NCBI RefSeq assembly: GCF_003171675.1
Contig: NZ_QFZQ01000005.1
Span: forward strand, 186,001 to 250,000
Reading direction: 5' to 3'
Origin: Reichenbachiella versicolor
GTDB lineage: Bacteria > Bacteroidota > Bacteroidia > Cytophagales > Cyclobacteriaceae
Length of the DNA stretch: 64,000 nt
Part shown: positions 7,422 through 16,245 of the stretch, one piece after another
Position numbering within the stretch: position 1 is the stretch's first letter
How the letters are laid out: each line of letters starts with the position of its first letter
Program-made: the position numbers and the translations under genes
Notes under the pieces: model-generated
What the model was told of the DNA's origin: nothing
Seen by the model: the letters and a program-made list of their open reading frames with translations, nothing else
Database searches by the model: none

Positions 7422-10103
7422 TTATTCTTTGATCACTTTAGTGTACTTGGTTCCAGAGTAAAGAATATAAATGCCTTCTGGCAATTCTTCCAGACTAATA
7501 GTTTGTCCTTCCCCTTTCTTTAAGAATTCCCCTACTTGTGTAAATATCTCCCACTTCTTCGGTTGCTGAAGATACACTGAACCAGTAGTCGGATTCGGAT
7601 AAACTAACCAATCGTCATTCTCTTTAATACCTGAAACATTGTCATTCTCTTTAATAACTGACACAGAATCACTATCACAATCATCGTCTTTTGGAATAAA
7701 CTCAGTATTACCACCAGAGCACCTGCCACAGCCATCTACCATAGCTATACCATCTACATCTCCATTACAATCCTCTACTCCTGGTTCATTAACTGAAACA
7801 TTTCTAGTAGCCGTAGCTAGACTTTGAGTCACGTCACCGTTTACAGGTAGTATATATGCATCCAGTCTATAGCTCGGCCCAGGAGTAGGAGCAACGCCCA
7901 TTTTAATCGTAATTCTTTGAATACCAGAACCTTCTTTTACGGTTTCGGTTGTATTACCAACCCATCCACCATTACCATCCAATAACACTAATAACAAATC
8001 CCGATCTTCATCCACTCCATATTCCAAATCAACTGGAATATTCTTGATACCTGGTACGGTTGTAATATTTTGAGCAAAATCAATGGCTTCGGTACATTCT
8101 TGCTCTTTCACTCCACAGCCACAATGACCAGGGTTTGTTTTATTGGGGTCATCTAAACATAAATCCCCAGAAATCGCTACATAGCCATCAGGCTGTCCAG
8201 CGCAACTCTCAATAGAATTGTTAGAATCACCTACACCGTCTCCATCCTTATCTAGAAACCAAACAGTAGTGCAAGTCCAAGCTATATTAGCACCCGGAGC
8301 CCAAGACTCTCCTCCAAACTCGTATGCTCCAATATCAGGTTTACCATCAGTGACATTGTCAGTAATTCCTGGTATAACTAGACCTTTGTCGATTATATTG
8401 GATGCCCCAGCTCGCGGCATGAAATCATGATCTTCGATACTCTGAAATGGTGACTCAGCACTGATTATGTTATTTTTCTCATCTGTACCTAGCCACTCCT
8501 CCTTACTAGCGTAGTTGTTATAGATTTTTGTTCGTTGTATAGTAGTTTGATATCCACTTCTCTTGGGTAACCAAGCTCCCATGGCATCGCTTACATTCCA
8601 AATCGAATTATTATAAATATTGTTATCCCAAACATCCCAGTTAGTCTGAATTCCTGTCCAAGTAATATTCCAGACTACATTGTGATGGACAGTATAGCCT
8701 TTACTATCATTATCTAAATAAATACCTGCTGCTCGACCATCGGCATATTCTGGACCAAATGAATCATGAAACCAATTGTGATGAACTTCTGTATTTCTAG
8801 AATCATCATTTCCTACTACATAGAATAAACCTCCATCATTATTGATTTTCATCACTTCGTACACATCATTATATGCTACTTCACAATCGTAAGAGTTAAT
8901 ATACATTCCATCCCTTCCTGTGCTATAACATGTGTTATTCAAAACCTTTGCATTTCTAGAAGTTGACCGAATCAAAGATGAGTGATTACCTATCGTATTG
9001 AAATGTCTAATAATATTATTCTTGATAGTAACATAATTAGACGTGTTTCTAGCCATTATTCCATTAGAAGATCCATACTCAATAATGTTGTTTTCAATGG
9101 TGGCGTGCTTTGACCTGACTGTAATAGATCCATTACTAATCTGAGCACTCTTATTAGTCAATAAATCGACTGTCTCTAGGCAATGCTTAAACCGCCCATT
9201 TTTAATCACAGCGTATTGGCCTCCGATCATCACTTCTCCTCCGAATGCACTAATTCCATCAAATTCTATATAATCTTTAGTGATGTTGATAGTGTATTCT
9301 CTAGCAGCATATTCAACTAAACCAGTAGATGGATTCGCATTGCCTGGTGCTTGAAAATATACTGTTCCGTTTTTGTAATACCATTCTCTCTCATAGTCAA
9401 GAGCGCCCATAGCATTTAACAGATAGAACCTACCATAATTATGGTTTCTAAAAACTGTAGGATTATGTGGCTTAAACGGCCATTTAGTAATATCTACAGC
9501 CGTAAAACTCACTTTTGAACTAGTCACTGAAGTAAGCTCTCTTGTCCAGCTTGCCCCTGAGTGAGCGCCTAGATACCATACTAAACCTCCATCCCAATCG
9601 ACGTTCGGAACTCCGCTTGTATTGATAGTTGAAGCTGATCCTCCCGTTACATCTGGATGAGCATCGATGGTGTGTCTATTATCATCTGTATTATTAGGCC
9701 AGCGTGCTAGGTCCATGGCTTTACCATCAAAATAGATCATATTCCTAAGACCACGATTCATAGTCACTGAGGCTTTGTAAATATCTCCGCTATGCTGAGT
9801 CCACCCTGATAGTTCTTCTGTAGCGGAAATGGTTACCTCATCATCCCCGTATGCTTTGAAAGTAATAGGATTACCTGCAGTACCTGCTTTTGAAGGTGAA
9901 ACTGTTTCCCTATAAACACCTTCTTTCACGTAAACTATATCTCCGGCGACTGCTACTTGAGCAGCTTTCGATATGGTCAAATAGGGAGACGCTTCTGTTC
10001 CGGTGTTTGAATCTTTACCATTTTTAGCAACATAAATATCCTTGGCTTCAAGAATATTCAAGCTAAGGGAGCATATCATGATGCTCCAAATCATTTTCTT
10101 CAT
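7422..10103 (-). CDS. Secreted right-handed beta-helix protein with T9SS sorting domain
   Basis: About 893 residues, starting MKKMIWSIMI with a signal peptide. An upstream in-frame ATG two codons earlier is also possible. The N-terminal region reads IYVAKNGKDSNTGTEASPY and VYVKEGVYRETV, typical of DUF1565/pectate-lyase-like beta-helix proteins. Many Asn/His-rich coils follow (HHNWFH, NNIIRHF) to about residue 560. A Cys-rich linker (CGCG, CGRCSGG), an accessory beta-sandwich at about 665-760 (possibly carbohydrate binding), and a C-terminal type IX secretion sorting domain beginning WLVYPNPTTG complete it. It is likely a surface-exposed polysaccharide-degrading or binding protein; the substrate is unknown. 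It has its own terminator and probably its own promoter. Confidence 0.85.
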   Translation of the reverse strand: MKKMIWSIMICSLSLNILEAKDIYVAKNGKDSNTGTEASPYLTISKAAQVAVAGDIVYVKEGVYRETVSPSKAGTAGNPITFKAYGDDEVTISATEELSGWTQHSGDIYKASVTMNRGLRNMIYFDGKAMDLARWPNNTDDNRHTIDAHPDVTGGSASTINTSGVPNVDWDGGLVWYLGAHSGASWTRELTSVTSSKVSFTAVDITKWPFKPHNPTVFRNHNYGRFYLLNAMGALDYEREWYYKNGTVYFQAPGNANPSTGLVEYAAREYTINITKDYIEFDGISAFGGEVMIGGQYAVIKNGRFKHCLETVDLLTNKSAQISNGSITVRSKHATIENNIIEYGSSNGIMARNTSNYVTIKNNIIRHFNTIGNHSSLIRSTSRNAKVLNNTCYSTGRDGMYINSYDCEVAYNDVYEVMKINNDGGLFYVVGNDDSRNTEVHHNWFHDSFGPEYADGRAAGIYLDNDSKGYTVHHNVVWNITWTGIQTNWDVWDNNIYNNSIWNVSDAMGAWLPKRSGYQTTIQRTKIYNNYASKEEWLGTDEKNNIISAESPFQSIEDHDFMPRAGASNIIDKGLVIPGITDNVTDGKPDIGAYEFGGESWAPGANIAWTCTTVWFLDKDGDGVGDSNNSIESCAGQPDGYVAISGDLCLDDPNKTNPGHCGCGVKEQECTEAIDFAQNITTVPGIKNIPVDLEYGVDEDRDLLLVLLDGNGGWVGNTTETVKEGSGIQRITIKMGVAPTPGPSYRLDAYILPVNGDVTQSLATATRNVSVNEPGVEDCNGDVDGIAMVDGCGRCSGGNTEFIPKDDDCDSDSVSVIKENDNVSGIKENDDWLVYPNPTTGSVYLQQPKKWEIFTQVGEFLKKGEGQTISLEELPEGIYILYSGTKYTKVIKE

Positions 10104-10110
10104 AGTCATC

Positions 10111-10178
10111 AGTTTATTTTTCTAAACTGAGGAATCTGTGTGCCTAACCCATCTGCAAAACACAGACACACTCCTCAG
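10111..10178 (-). other. Structured RNA region between thrC and the beta-helix gene
   Basis: Inverted repeats nest here: CTGAGGA (10127-10133) with TCCTCAG (10172-10178), TCTGTG (10135-10140) with CACAGA (10161-10166), and a separate 6-bp stem AGTTTA/TAAACT at 10111-10128. On the minus strand this lies downstream of thrC and within 70 nt upstream of the beta-helix gene. It could end the thr transcript or form the next gene's leader. No clear T-run follows. Confidence 0.4.
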
Positions 10179-10301
10179 AATAGTTCAAATAGATATCATT
10201 TAAATGCTATGATAGATAATGGTTGATTAAAACGGTACTTTAAGAATTACATAAAATGTCAGCTAACAAAATACACCCCTTAAGGGCTATAGATCAAAGA
10301 A

Positions 10302-11609
10302 CTAATTCGAAACCTTCTCTAATACTACTCTCAACTGAGCTACATCAGCTTTTATTGGTTCAGCTACTTTGGTTCCTTCTGCATATGCCTTCAATCTATC
10401 TGGCATGACGACTGGTTCATTGATAATTGGCTCCACGACATCTCCGAATTTTGCTGGATGTGCAGTTTCTAAGAATACTCCTACTTCAGCAGGGTAGTCG
10501 TTCATATATTCTTTCAATCCTAAATATCCTACTGCGCCATGTGGATCTAGTAAATAGCCAGTATCATCTTTTACTTGTTTGATGCACTCACCTGTTTGCT
10601 TGTCATCATAAGCGTATCCTGCCAACTCTTCTTTGAAAACATCCCAAGAAGCTCCAAAAAGGTCATTCATACGGAAGAAGTTACTTGGATTTCCTACATC
10701 CATAGCATTGGACATAGTCATCACGGATGGCTTAGGATTGAATTGCCCTGACTGAATATAGGCCGGTACGATATCGTTGGCGTTAGAGGCTGCTATATAC
10801 TGTCTGATTGGTAAGCCCATTTTTTTGGCTAACAGGCCTGCTGTCAGGTTTCCATAATTACCGCTAGGCACACAGATCACAATGTCCTTACTTACTGACT
10901 TAAGCTGTGCATATGTCCAGAAATAATAGAAAGACTGAGGGATCAATCTAGCCATATTGATAGAGTTGGCTGACGTTAGATTGAATTTGTCTTTCATTTC
11001 TGGATTCAAGAATGAATCTTTTACCATCTTCTGACAATCATCGAAAGTTCCATCTACTTCACATGCAGTGATGTTCCCTCCCAATGTTGTCAATTGCTTT
11101 TCTTGAATCTTTGAGATCTTACCTCCTCCTGGATAAAGAATCACTACATTGATATTCTCCATTCCATAGAATCCAGCTCCTACAGCAGCTCCAGTATCTC
11201 CAGATGTAGCTACCAAAATCGTAGCTTTCTTTTCTTTCTTTCCTGAAAAGTAGCTCAAACACCTTGCTAAAAACCGTGCTCCTACATCCTTGAATGCCAG
11301 CGTGGGACCGTGATATAGCTCCAATGAATATACGCCTTCTTCCACTTTTACAGCTGGAATGTCGAAGTTCATCGTCTCAGCTACAATCTTCTTGAGGTCT
11401 TCAGCAGGGATTTCATCTTCTATGTATTTGGAGGCTACTTCATAGCCGATTTCTGCCAGTGACATATTCTCGATATTGTCAAAGAAAGATTGGTCTAGCT
11501 TATGAATAGTATCTGGCATGTACAGCCCATTATCATCTGGCAAGCCTTTGAAAATGGCTTCTTCAAAACTTACTTCTGGTACGGATTTATTAGTGCTGTA
11601 GTATTTCAT
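10302..11609 (-). CDS. thrC: Threonine synthase
   Basis: This 435-residue PLP enzyme converts O-phosphohomoserine to threonine. The PLP-binding lysine is Lys107 in GPTLAFKDVGARF, and the phosphate loop (ATSGDTGAAV) and catalytic N-terminal pocket match class I threonine synthases. Length is normal. It is the last gene of the minus-strand thr operon; the 176-nt gap before it holds a degenerate repeat (11612-11720), so thrC may also have internal regulation. It feeds isoleucine synthesis through ilvA near 62849. Confidence 0.96.
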   Translation of the reverse strand: MKYYSTNKSVPEVSFEEAIFKGLPDDNGLYMPDTIHKLDQSFFDNIENMSLAEIGYEVASKYIEDEIPAEDLKKIVAETMNFDIPAVKVEEGVYSLELYHGPTLAFKDVGARFLARCLSYFSGKKEKKATILVATSGDTGAAVGAGFYGMENINVVILYPGGGKISKIQEKQLTTLGGNITACEVDGTFDDCQKMVKDSFLNPEMKDKFNLTSANSINMARLIPQSFYYFWTYAQLKSVSKDIVICVPSGNYGNLTAGLLAKKMGLPIRQYIAASNANDIVPAYIQSGQFNPKPSVMTMSNAMDVGNPSNFFRMNDLFGASWDVFKEELAGYAYDDKQTGECIKQVKDDTGYLLDPHGAVGYLGLKEYMNDYPAEVGVFLETAHPAKFGDVVEPIINEPVVMPDRLKAYAEGTKVAEPIKADVAQLRVVLEKVSN

Positions 11610-11611
11610 AA

Positions 11612-11720
11612 TATTTTAGATAGTTAATGGTTGATAGATGATAGTTAATAGACAATAGTCGAAGGATAGATGATAGTCCATAGTTAAGAGTTGATAGTGG
11701 GTAGACTGTTGGGGACAGGC
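11612..11720. repeat. Degenerate AT-rich GATAGTTAATAG-type repeat, thr operon copy
   Basis: The segment repeats variants of GATAGT(C/T)(A/C)ATAG at least five times (for example GATAGTTAATAG, GATAGTCCATAG, CAATAGTCG). Shorter traces occur on the other side of the four-helix gene (about 12155-12182: TAGTCTATAGTC). A similar repeat occurs between ilvD and ilvB at 58424-58480. Such repeats are known to scatter through Bacteroidota genomes; function is unknown. Confidence 0.6.
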
Positions 11721-11785
11721 TCTTGTCTTTAAGTCACTAAATAGATTTAATAAGAAGCTTTTAAAGGGTATGATCTTTAGCATTT

Positions 11786-12151
11786 TTATTTTCCTATGGA
11801 GTTTTTTAGTCCAAAAATCATTTTTACGATCTCTCCGACGTACTCGTACTTAGTATCGAATAAACTTTGGTCTATTAATTCTCTTCCTTTGGCGAGGTAG
11901 AGGCAATTGATTACTTCTAATGCTGATCTGCTGGAGTAACTCAAAAACTTCTTAAACTCGGCATCGGATTGACCTGTACATCCTTCGGCAATATTCAAGG
12001 AGATAGAATCTGTGGCTCGTTTAATCTGGGATGTTAATATATACATCTCTTCTTTTGGCCAATCTCTAGTCATCATATGAACATCGTTTGAGAGTTGGAT
12101 AGCCTTTTCCCAAACTTTGAGCTTTTCAAACTTGAAATTTCCTTGCTTCAT
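11786..12151 (-). CDS. Four-helix bundle protein (23S rRNA IVS-protein family)
   Basis: This 121-residue protein has the family hallmarks: FEKLKVWEKA at the start, QIKRATDSISLNIAEG in the middle and KFLSYSSRSALEV further on. The family (S23/IVS-encoded) includes proteins encoded in 23S rRNA intervening sequences and DNA-diversity-related four-helix proteins; in most genomes its role is unknown. Here it interrupts the thr operon between thrB and thrC and is flanked by GATAGTC-type repeats, which suggests a recent insertion (inference). It keeps the operon's orientation. Confidence 0.85.
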   Translation of the reverse strand: MKQGNFKFEKLKVWEKAIQLSNDVHMMTRDWPKEEMYILTSQIKRATDSISLNIAEGCTGQSDAEFKKFLSYSSRSALEVINCLYLAKGRELIDQSLFDTKYEYVGEIVKMIFGLKNSIGK

Positions 12152-12189
12152 CTCTTCTATGAACTGTAGTCTATAGTCTAAACCACGGC

Positions 12190-13128
12190 CTATAAACTCT
12201 CCAAAGTCCTCACTCCTGATTTTCCAATTTTAGATAGATAGGTGTAGGCGAGAATTCCCACCTCATCGTAAAGTGACTGCATGGTTTCCTTGATCTTTTC
12301 TGCTGTTTCTTTTCCTTTGGTAAATGCAAAAATAGATGGCCCCGAACCTGCAATACTGGCTCCAATTGCTCCACAATCCATCGCGGCTTGCTTCACGTCG
12401 TCATACATCGGTATTAAAAGTTTCCTAGTAGGCTCGACAATGTTATCTACCATCGACCTACCAATCAAATCGTAATCAGATTCGTACAGCCCTGAAACTA
12501 GTCCTCCTACATTTCCCCACTGATTCACTGCTTGCTCAAGTTTCACCTGACTCTTGAGCATTCTCTTAGCATCGGTAGTTTTGACGACTACTTGAGGATG
12601 GACGATAGCGACGTACAAGTCTTCTGGTACTGGTAGCCTCAAAACGTCTAATGGGTCATACCCTCTTACTAGTGTAAAGCCTCCTAAGATATTTGGTCCT
12701 ACATTGTCCGCGTGTGCTTTTCCTGAAATGAGTTTTTCACCTTCCATAGCAAAAGTGATTAACTCTTGCTCGTTGAATGGAAGACCTATCATCTCATTGA
12801 CTGCAAATACTGCTCCTGCCGAACTTGATGCACTGGTTCCCATTCCACTGCCTGGATGGATTTCCTTTTCGAATGCAAAAGTGAATCCCATGTTGATGCC
12901 TGCTTCTCTGAGAAGAGCTGTGGCAGCGACAGTAGCTACGTTTTTGAGAGGGTTGGTAGGAAGATTGAATCTATCATCTTCCTCGATCACCATCTTACCG
13001 TCATCTCTACGAGTGACGGTCATTCGTTCTCCTATTCCGTCTAGGGCGAAACCTAATACGTCATATCCGCAGCCTACGTTGGCTATGGTAGATGGAGAAA
13101 ATACTTGAATTTGCTCTGGAACTTTCAT
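12190..13128 (-). CDS. thrB: Homoserine kinase
   Basis: This 312-residue GHMP kinase phosphorylates homoserine to O-phosphohomoserine. It shows the GHMP nucleotide loop HPGSGMGTSASSSAGA, the N-terminal PSTIANVGCGYDVLGFAL typical of ThrB, and the C-terminal GASIAGSGPSIFAF motif 3. It starts 16 nt after thrA and is part of the thr operon. Confidence 0.95.
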   Translation of the reverse strand: MKVPEQIQVFSPSTIANVGCGYDVLGFALDGIGERMTVTRRDDGKMVIEEDDRFNLPTNPLKNVATVAATALLREAGINMGFTFAFEKEIHPGSGMGTSASSSAGAVFAVNEMIGLPFNEQELITFAMEGEKLISGKAHADNVGPNILGGFTLVRGYDPLDVLRLPVPEDLYVAIVHPQVVVKTTDAKRMLKSQVKLEQAVNQWGNVGGLVSGLYESDYDLIGRSMVDNIVEPTRKLLIPMYDDVKQAAMDCGAIGASIAGSGPSIFAFTKGKETAEKIKETMQSLYDEVGILAYTYLSKIGKSGVRTLESL

Positions 13129-13144
13129 AATTCTAGCTCTAAGA

Positions 13145-15592
13145 TTAGCTATGTGCTATTCTCATTACGTCCGCAAATATACCTGATGCTGTTACTTCTG
13201 CTCCTGCACCTGCACCTTTTATGACTAGAGGCTGGTTCACATATCTATTGGTATAGAATAGGACGATATTGTCACTACCTTCTAATACATAGAATGGGTG
13301 ATCGCTTGGAATCTGCTCTAGTCCAACTGAGGCTTTGCCATTGTCATATGTTGCTACAACTTTCAATCTACATCCATTGGCTTCAGCTTCTTTCACGATA
13401 TCTTGGAATACCTGATCGTGTTTCTCTAGTGATGCATAAAACTCTTCATTGGTCGTAGTCTTCATACATTCTTCAGGAATGAAGCTTTTTGATTCGATCT
13501 CATCGAGCTCGATTTTAACTCCGCTCTCTCTGATCAAGATCAAAATCTTACGCATCACGTCTACACCGCTCAAATCTATCTTCGGATCTGGCTCGGTGTA
13601 CCCTTCTACGCCTGCTTGTCTGACTACGTCAGCGAATTTCACTCCTGGCTTGAAAGTATTGAAGATGAAATTCAAGCTACCTGATAAGACCGCTTGGATT
13701 TTATTTACTTTATCTCCACTCTTCACCAAATCTCCTAGCGTAGTGATCACCGGAAGTCCAGCTCCTACGTTCGTCTCAAAAAGGAACTTTGATTTGTACT
13801 CTTTGGCGGTTTGCTTGAGATCTACATAGTTGTCATAGTCTGAAGCACACGCTATTTTATTTGGAGTCACTACTGAGATTGTCTTGCTCAGCACTTGCTT
13901 GTAAAGACCCGCGATATCAGCATTGGCAGTATTGTCTACGAATACACTATTTCGCATATTCATATCTACGATTCTTTGGATGAATGCTTGGGCATCCATT
14001 TGTTCACCTTTATCTTCTAACTGATCCTTGTAGGTCTCAAGGTTCACGCCTGCTTCTTCGAAGTACATCTTTCGGCTATTGGCGATACCTACTACTCTCA
14101 AGTCTACATTTTCATGCTCTAATAGATACTCTTGCTGAGCGGCTATTTGATTGATGAAGGTTCCTCCTACATTTCCTATTCCGATCATGAAAAGGTTCAT
14201 GGTCTTTTTCTGGGATAGGAAAAAGCTCTCGTGCAGTACGTTCAGGGCTTTGCGCAAGTGCTTCTCTTCAATCACTACTGTGATGTTTCTTTCTGAGGCT
14301 CCTTGTGCTATGGCTTTGATGTTTATACCATTCTCTCCTAGGGCAGAGAACATTTGACCGCCTACTCCTACGTGGTCGTGCATGTTATCTCCTACTAGCG
14401 CTACTATTGCGAGTCCGGTTTCTACTTCTAGTGGGTTGACTTTCTTCAGACTAAGTTCATATTGGAACTCTTCGTTGATGACTTCCTGAGAGATTTCTAC
14501 GTCTTGATCGTCGATTCCTACACAGATAGAATGCTCTGATGAGGCTTGTGTGATGAATATGACATTGACTTTGGCTTCGGAGAGTGCCTTGAATAGTCTG
14601 AATGAGAACTTAGGGATACCTATCATCCCACTTCCACTCAAATTGAGCAGAGAAATATTTCTCACACTTGATAGTCCTTTCACGTATTGTTTACCTTCTC
14701 CTCCTTCTTCACAGATAGTAGTACCGGCCGCTTCTACTTCAAATGTATTTTTGATCTTGATTGGAATCCTCTTGTTTAACACAGGTTGTATAGTCGGAGG
14801 ATAGATCACTTTGGCTCCAAAGTGGGATAACTCCATGGCTTCTTGGAAAGAAAGCTTTTCTATAGAGGCAGCTCCTTTTACTTGACGCGGGTCGGCAGTC
14901 ATCATACCATTGACATCTGTCCAAATCTCAAAGGCTTGTGCATCGAGCGCTGAGGCAAAAATAGCTGCTGTATAGTCTGATCCTCCACGACCCAAGGTAG
15001 TAGTGACTCCTTCTTTATCGGCAGAAACGAATCCTGGTGCGAGTACTAGGTCTTCGGAGGTCTTGGCAAATTCCTGAATGTTTTGATTGGTGACGTCGAA
15101 GTCGACGTTTGCATTGTTGAAAGCACTGTCTGTGATGATCAGCTCTTTGGTATTGGCTAAGGTCACTTTCAATCCTTCTGATCTCAAGTAGTCCACGATG
15201 ATATTGGACGAGAAAGTTTCGCCAAAACTCAATACTCTATCTAGTGTCTTTGGGGATAGTTCTCTGATCAGGAAGATTCCCTTCATGATGTCTTCTAGCT
15301 CATTGAGCAAAATCTTGAAGTTGCTGAATGTGGCTGACTGGCCTTGTACGGGCAAAAGGTCCTTGATGGTATCTAGGTGTCTTTGCTCGATTTGGGCGAT
15401 CTTTTCTTCGTAATTCTCATCACACTCTGCGGCCTGGGTAGCGCACTCGTGTAGCAGATTGGTCACTCCTCCAAGCGCAGAAACCACACAAACGGTTTTT
15501 TCGCCAGACTTACCAGATGCTAGGATGTCTTTTACGATTCTCAAGTTGGCTGGAGTACCTACTGAAGTTCCTCCAAATTTCAATACTTTCAT
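13145..15592 (-). CDS. thrA: Bifunctional aspartate kinase / homoserine dehydrogenase
   Basis: This 815-residue fusion has an N-terminal aspartokinase (start MKVLKFGGTSVGTPANLRIV, with GRGGSDYTAA), two ACT-type regulatory domains near residues 310-460, and a C-terminal homoserine dehydrogenase (NAD-binding GIGNVGGTFI, catalytic region FLFETNVGAGLPVI, and LSGSLNFIFN). It catalyses the first and third steps from aspartate to threonine, and the ACT domains usually confer threonine inhibition. It is first in the thrA-thrB-(four-helix)-thrC operon. A TATATTTG promoter box and a 5' hairpin lie upstream. Confidence 0.97.
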   Translation of the reverse strand: MKVLKFGGTSVGTPANLRIVKDILASGKSGEKTVCVVSALGGVTNLLHECATQAAECDENYEEKIAQIEQRHLDTIKDLLPVQGQSATFSNFKILLNELEDIMKGIFLIRELSPKTLDRVLSFGETFSSNIIVDYLRSEGLKVTLANTKELIITDSAFNNANVDFDVTNQNIQEFAKTSEDLVLAPGFVSADKEGVTTTLGRGGSDYTAAIFASALDAQAFEIWTDVNGMMTADPRQVKGAASIEKLSFQEAMELSHFGAKVIYPPTIQPVLNKRIPIKIKNTFEVEAAGTTICEEGGEGKQYVKGLSSVRNISLLNLSGSGMIGIPKFSFRLFKALSEAKVNVIFITQASSEHSICVGIDDQDVEISQEVINEEFQYELSLKKVNPLEVETGLAIVALVGDNMHDHVGVGGQMFSALGENGINIKAIAQGASERNITVVIEEKHLRKALNVLHESFFLSQKKTMNLFMIGIGNVGGTFINQIAAQQEYLLEHENVDLRVVGIANSRKMYFEEAGVNLETYKDQLEDKGEQMDAQAFIQRIVDMNMRNSVFVDNTANADIAGLYKQVLSKTISVVTPNKIACASDYDNYVDLKQTAKEYKSKFLFETNVGAGLPVITTLGDLVKSGDKVNKIQAVLSGSLNFIFNTFKPGVKFADVVRQAGVEGYTEPDPKIDLSGVDVMRKILILIRESGVKIELDEIESKSFIPEECMKTTTNEEFYASLEKHDQVFQDIVKEAEANGCRLKVVATYDNGKASVGLEQIPSDHPFYVLEGSDNIVLFYTNRYVNQPLVIKGAGAGAEVTASGIFADVMRIAHS

Positions 15593-15646
15593 TTTGTTTT
15601 TTAAGTTTTTGATCGACAGCTACAAACCCACCGATCTGTCAAATAC

Positions 15647-15670
15647 TTTCGAAAAAACAGCTTTTCGAAA
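15647..15670 (-). promoter_or_regulatory. Perfect 9-bp hairpin at the 5' end of the thr mRNA leader
   Basis: TTTCGAAAA (15647-15655) and TTTTCGAAA (15662-15670) form a perfect 9-bp stem with a 6-nt loop. From the -7 box at 15677 the predicted transcript starts close to 15670, so the hairpin would sit at the very 5' end of the message. A second weak stem (GACAG/CTGTC) lies nearer to thrA. I found no leader peptide here, so this is not a classical attenuator. Confidence 0.45.
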
Positions 15671-15676
15671 TGTTCG

Positions 15677-15684
15677 CAAATATA
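15677..15684 (-). promoter_or_regulatory. -7 box TATATTTG of the thr operon
   Basis: This exact TAnnTTTG match on the minus strand lies 85 nt before the thrA start and gives a leader of about 75-80 nt. The -33 half has no perfect TTTG at the usual spacing. Confidence 0.5.
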
Positions 15685-15850
15685 TGGTTCTATTGGGGGA
15701 ATGCCTCTATTAGCCAGAAACAAAACGGGGTAAACGCATTTAATTATAGTCTTACTTGAGGGTTCACCTCGACGATAAGAGAGTGTCTAAGCTTTTATGA
15801 AAGTGTCTGTGTTTCGTTTGTAAGTTTTTCACTCCGCTACTCTTTACTTT

Positions 15851-16102
15851 TTATGTAATATGCTCTGGGGCGATCAAAGTATGCAGCTGGGTACGGAAAG
15901 TGTGCTCTCGGGTGGATGAATTATGCTTTTAGGAATTTAAAGTGCGGTTTTGGGTTTGCTGAGTATACTCTAGGGAGATCAAAGTATTGTTTGGGTAGTC
16001 TGAAGTGTGTTAAAAGGAAAGTGTAGTATGCTTTGGGGAAACTGAAACATGGTCTTAGGAAGTTAAACTGCGCTTGTGGGAGTGTTAAGTATGGTGTTGG
16101 GA
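15851..16102 (+). repeat. Degenerate 21-bp tandem array, 12 units
   Basis: Exactly 252 bases divide into 12 units of about 21 bp with a pattern close to nnnnnAAGTaTGcTnTnGGGa. Units 1-8 correspond one-to-one with the eight units at 42433-42600, for example ATTTAAAGTGCGGTTTTGGGT against ATTTAAAGTGCGGTTTTAGGT. In one frame each unit reads as a heptapeptide near LKYALGx, but a stop codon interrupts each array. There is no start codon, so it is not called as a gene. Confidence 0.7.
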
Positions 16103-16213
16103 TTGGGTTTGAGCAGGTTTTTGTTATTCAAAATTACGTGGCGTCGTTCTTTGAGGGGTTTGGTTTGTTTTTTTGGGTTAGGTAAATAAGGATATATGTG
16201 TTGTAGATTACCG

Positions 16214-16245
16214 TTTGTTATTGGTTGTTGTCGTTTATAGTATTG
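16214..16245 (+). promoter_or_regulatory. Promoter TTTG-N20-TAGTATTG inside 5' repeat copy A
   Basis: The -33 TTTG (16214-16217) and the -7-like TAGTATTG (16238-16245, one mismatch to TAnnTTTG) are separated by 20 nt. Both boxes and the exact spacing are conserved in the two other copies, which supports function. It would drive the gene at 16309 with a leader of about 57 nt. Confidence 0.55.

Larger units (their letters stand above)
15593..15850. other. Intergenic region upstream of thrA
   Basis: It holds the thr leader hairpin (15647-15670), the thr promoter (15677-15684), and then about 160 bases without a recognisable gene before the tandem array begins. I see nothing else in it. Confidence 0.5.

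Noticed and set aside
7639-7827. Plus-strand ORFs inside the beta-helix and thr genes (such as 7639-7827, 8218-8430, 12281-12475, 13449-13829)
   Set aside because: Shadows of strong minus-strand genes, with no start context, domains or promoter.
10302-15592. A thr leader-peptide attenuator analogous to ilv
   Set aside because: No short frame rich in Thr/Ile codons lies between the predicted transcription start near 15670 and thrA.
15851-16102. The 21-bp arrays as a real repeat protein
   Set aside because: Each array has an in-frame stop and there is no start codon, so I do not call a gene, though the heptad-like coding phase remains noted.
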